Of a stretch of 6,935 bases of DNA, positions 6,026 through 6,935 are shown piece by piece; the stretch's first letter is position 1; every line of letters begins with the position of its first letter. Source of the stretch: an uncultured Lachnospiraceae bacterium (GTDB taxonomy: Bacteria; Bacillota; Clostridia; Lachnospirales; Lachnospiraceae); contig CAMPAP010000105.1 in NCBI GenBank assembly GCA_946631935.1, positions 1-6,935 on the forward strand, given 5' to 3'. The translations under genes and the position numbers were made by a program. Below the pieces are notes generated by a model. That model was given only the letters and a program-made list of their open reading frames with translations, made no database searches and was not told where the DNA came from.

Positions 6026-6935
6026 TTACCCATACCTTCAGCACTCTGAGCCAGCGAAGAAAAATCAGATTCCTGAATGATCCTTCCAAGTCCGTACGCA
6101 GTGGATGTTATCGGTTCATCGGTAACATTTACCTTAAGTCCCGTTCCGTCTGCGATCCTTTCAACCAGATGGGAAACCTGGCTTGCACCGCCTGTCAGAT
6201 AAATACCGTTTCTGAAAATATCGGCGGACAGTTCGGGGGGAGTTCTTTCAAGAATGAATTTAATGCTGTCTATTATGGATTTAAAATCTCCCTCAAGAGA
6301 ATCAACTATAAGTTTTGTGGGTATCTCTCTCTGAACAGGAAGACCGGTAACGATATCTCTTCCGCATACCAAAGCAACCTTACCCTGCTTTTCAAGATCG
6401 CTGAGATTTTTCTTGACTTCTTCGGCAGTCTTTCCGCCGATCATAAGTCCATATTCATTTCTGACAGCGCCCCTTATTGAATCGTCAAACTCAAGTCCTC
6501 CGTCTTTTATAAGCCTTGATAAGACTATTCCTCCAAGAGAAAGAATGGAGATCTCGGTTGTTTCAAAACCCACATTTACAACAAGAACTCCGATGGCGTT
6601 CTTGACATCGATGCCCATTCCGACGCCGTCTGCAAGTGCCTTCTGTACAACGTATATCTTACGTGCCTTGACTCCGGCCTCTTTAAGAAGATCAAAGAAT
6701 GCACGTTTTTCAACATCGGTAATATCATAAGGGACAGCGATGACAAAATCGGCATTCTTGGGTGATCCGTTCTGAAGGTCGGCGATCATATATTTAACCA
6801 GAAGTTCAACATTATGCAGATCTGATATAACCCCGCAGCTTAAGGGATATGATATCTGAATATTGGCAGGAGCTTTTTCGTACATTTCATATGCGGTATC
6901 GCCATATGCGAAAAATTCCACCTCATCCTTAATGG
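6022..6935 (-). CDS. mreB: MreB-family actin-like protein with degenerate nucleotide site; 5' end beyond window edge
   Basis: MreB proteins form membrane-bound filaments that orient wall synthesis in rod-shaped cells. The frame is open to the right edge; 303 residues are visible and roughly 30, including the first phosphate loop (DLGT), are cut off. The fold is recognisable: AYGDTAYEM, GVISDL, VPYDITDVEKRA, TTEISILSLGGIVLS, IGGKTAEEVK, GRDIVTGLP, ERTPPELSADI, YLTGGASQ. The ATPase site is not normal. The second phosphate loop, usually DIGGGTTE, is NVGFETTE (6576-6553). The usual EEPMAAAIG reads QKALADGVG, placing Lys (codon 6642-6640) at the catalytic Glu position. The adenine-loop GGG reads GGA. 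It could be an MreB-like paralogue while a canonical MreB is encoded elsewhere. The GTG at 6921 is internal: homology continues upstream of it. It overlaps mreC by 4 bases. Confidence 0.9.
   Translation of the reverse strand, partial: IKDEVEFFAYGDTAYEMYEKAPANIQISYPLSCGVISDLHNVELLVKYMIADLQNGSPKNADFVIAVPYDITDVEKRAFFDLLKEAGVKARKIYVVQKALADGVGMGIDVKNAIGVLVVNVGFETTEISILSLGGIVLSRLIKDGGLEFDDSIRGAVRNEYGLMIGGKTAEEVKKNLSDLEKQGKVALVCGRDIVTGLPVQREIPTKLIVDSLEGDFKSIIDSIKFILERTPPELSADIFRNGIYLTGGASQVSHLVERIADGTGLKVNVTDEPITSTAYGLGRIIQESDFSSLAQSAEGMGK

Larger units (their letters stand above)
1..6935 (-). other. Cell-elongation (Rod complex) operon, mreB to mgsA and beyond; both ends outside the window
   Basis: All seven genes read on the minus strand with almost no space between them. 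mreB stop and mreC start share ATGA (6022-6025). mreC and mreD are 6 bases apart. mreD and mrdA overlap by 8 bases (4625-4632). mrdA and rodA share one base in TAATG (1763-1767). rodA and mgsA are 38 bases apart. mgsA and the lipoprotein gene share ATGA (168-171). I see no GC-rich stem followed by a T-run at any junction, so a single long transcript is likely. The order mreBCD-PBP2-rodA-mgsA is familiar from Clostridia. The transcript start and end are not in view. Confidence 0.85.

Noticed and set aside
6010..6480. Plus-strand open frame of 156 codons
   Set aside because: It lies wholly antisense to mreB and the start of mreC, has no ribosome binding site or recognisable protein, and follows from the codon composition of the real genes.
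6919..6921. GTG as the mreB start codon
   Set aside because: The frame stays open to base 6935, and the upstream codons (Ile-Lys-Asp-Glu) continue the family alignment just before the FFAYGD segment. The gene is truncated by the window edge.

Overview
The window is one tightly packed minus-strand operon from a Gram-positive anaerobe of the class Clostridia, most likely a member of the Lachnospiraceae. The taxonomic call is an inference. It rests on the gene set and order (mreB-mreC-mreD-PBP2-rodA-mgsA), on the very long PBP2 and on moderately AT-rich coding sequence. No ribosomal RNA or other marker gene is present to confirm it.

In the direction of transcription (right to left) the layout is: a 5'-truncated mreB-family gene entering at the right edge (6935-6022); mreC (6025-5156); mreD (5149-4625); a 955-residue class B penicillin-binding protein, PBP2/mrdA (4632-1765); the SEDS glycosyltransferase rodA (1765-602); methylglyoxal synthase mgsA (563-168); and the first 57 codons of a lipoprotein that runs off the left edge (171-1). 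Junctions are overlaps of 1, 4 or 8 bases or gaps of 6 and 38 bases, so translation is probably coupled along most of the operon. I see no intrinsic terminator. The only promoter candidate is a weak one inside the 3' end of rodA. No stretch over 300 bases lacks a gene, and there is no mobile element, CRISPR array, tRNA or rRNA.

The first five genes encode the core of the cell-elongation machinery (Rod complex). An actin-like MreB protein would guide membrane-bound MreC and MreD, which regulate the pair that makes peptidoglycan: RodA polymerises lipid II and PBP2 cross-links it. mgsA is a metabolic gene (DHAP to methylglyoxal) carried as a passenger, as in other Clostridia. The final lipoprotein may be another envelope enzyme, but too little of it is visible to say.

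The operon is conventional, so I do not claim a new system. The oddities are inside the proteins. The MreB homologue lacks the usual ATPase residues (DIGGGT is replaced by NVGFET, and the Glu of the EEP motif by Lys). PBP2 carries about 225 extra residues within its transpeptidase region, and a Cys-Cys-His set beside the active site that resembles the zinc-binding clostridial PBPs. MgsA has Glu and Asn where E. coli MgsA has Asp71 and Asp101. A perfect 6-bp inverted repeat brackets the rodA stop codon just upstream of mgsA.
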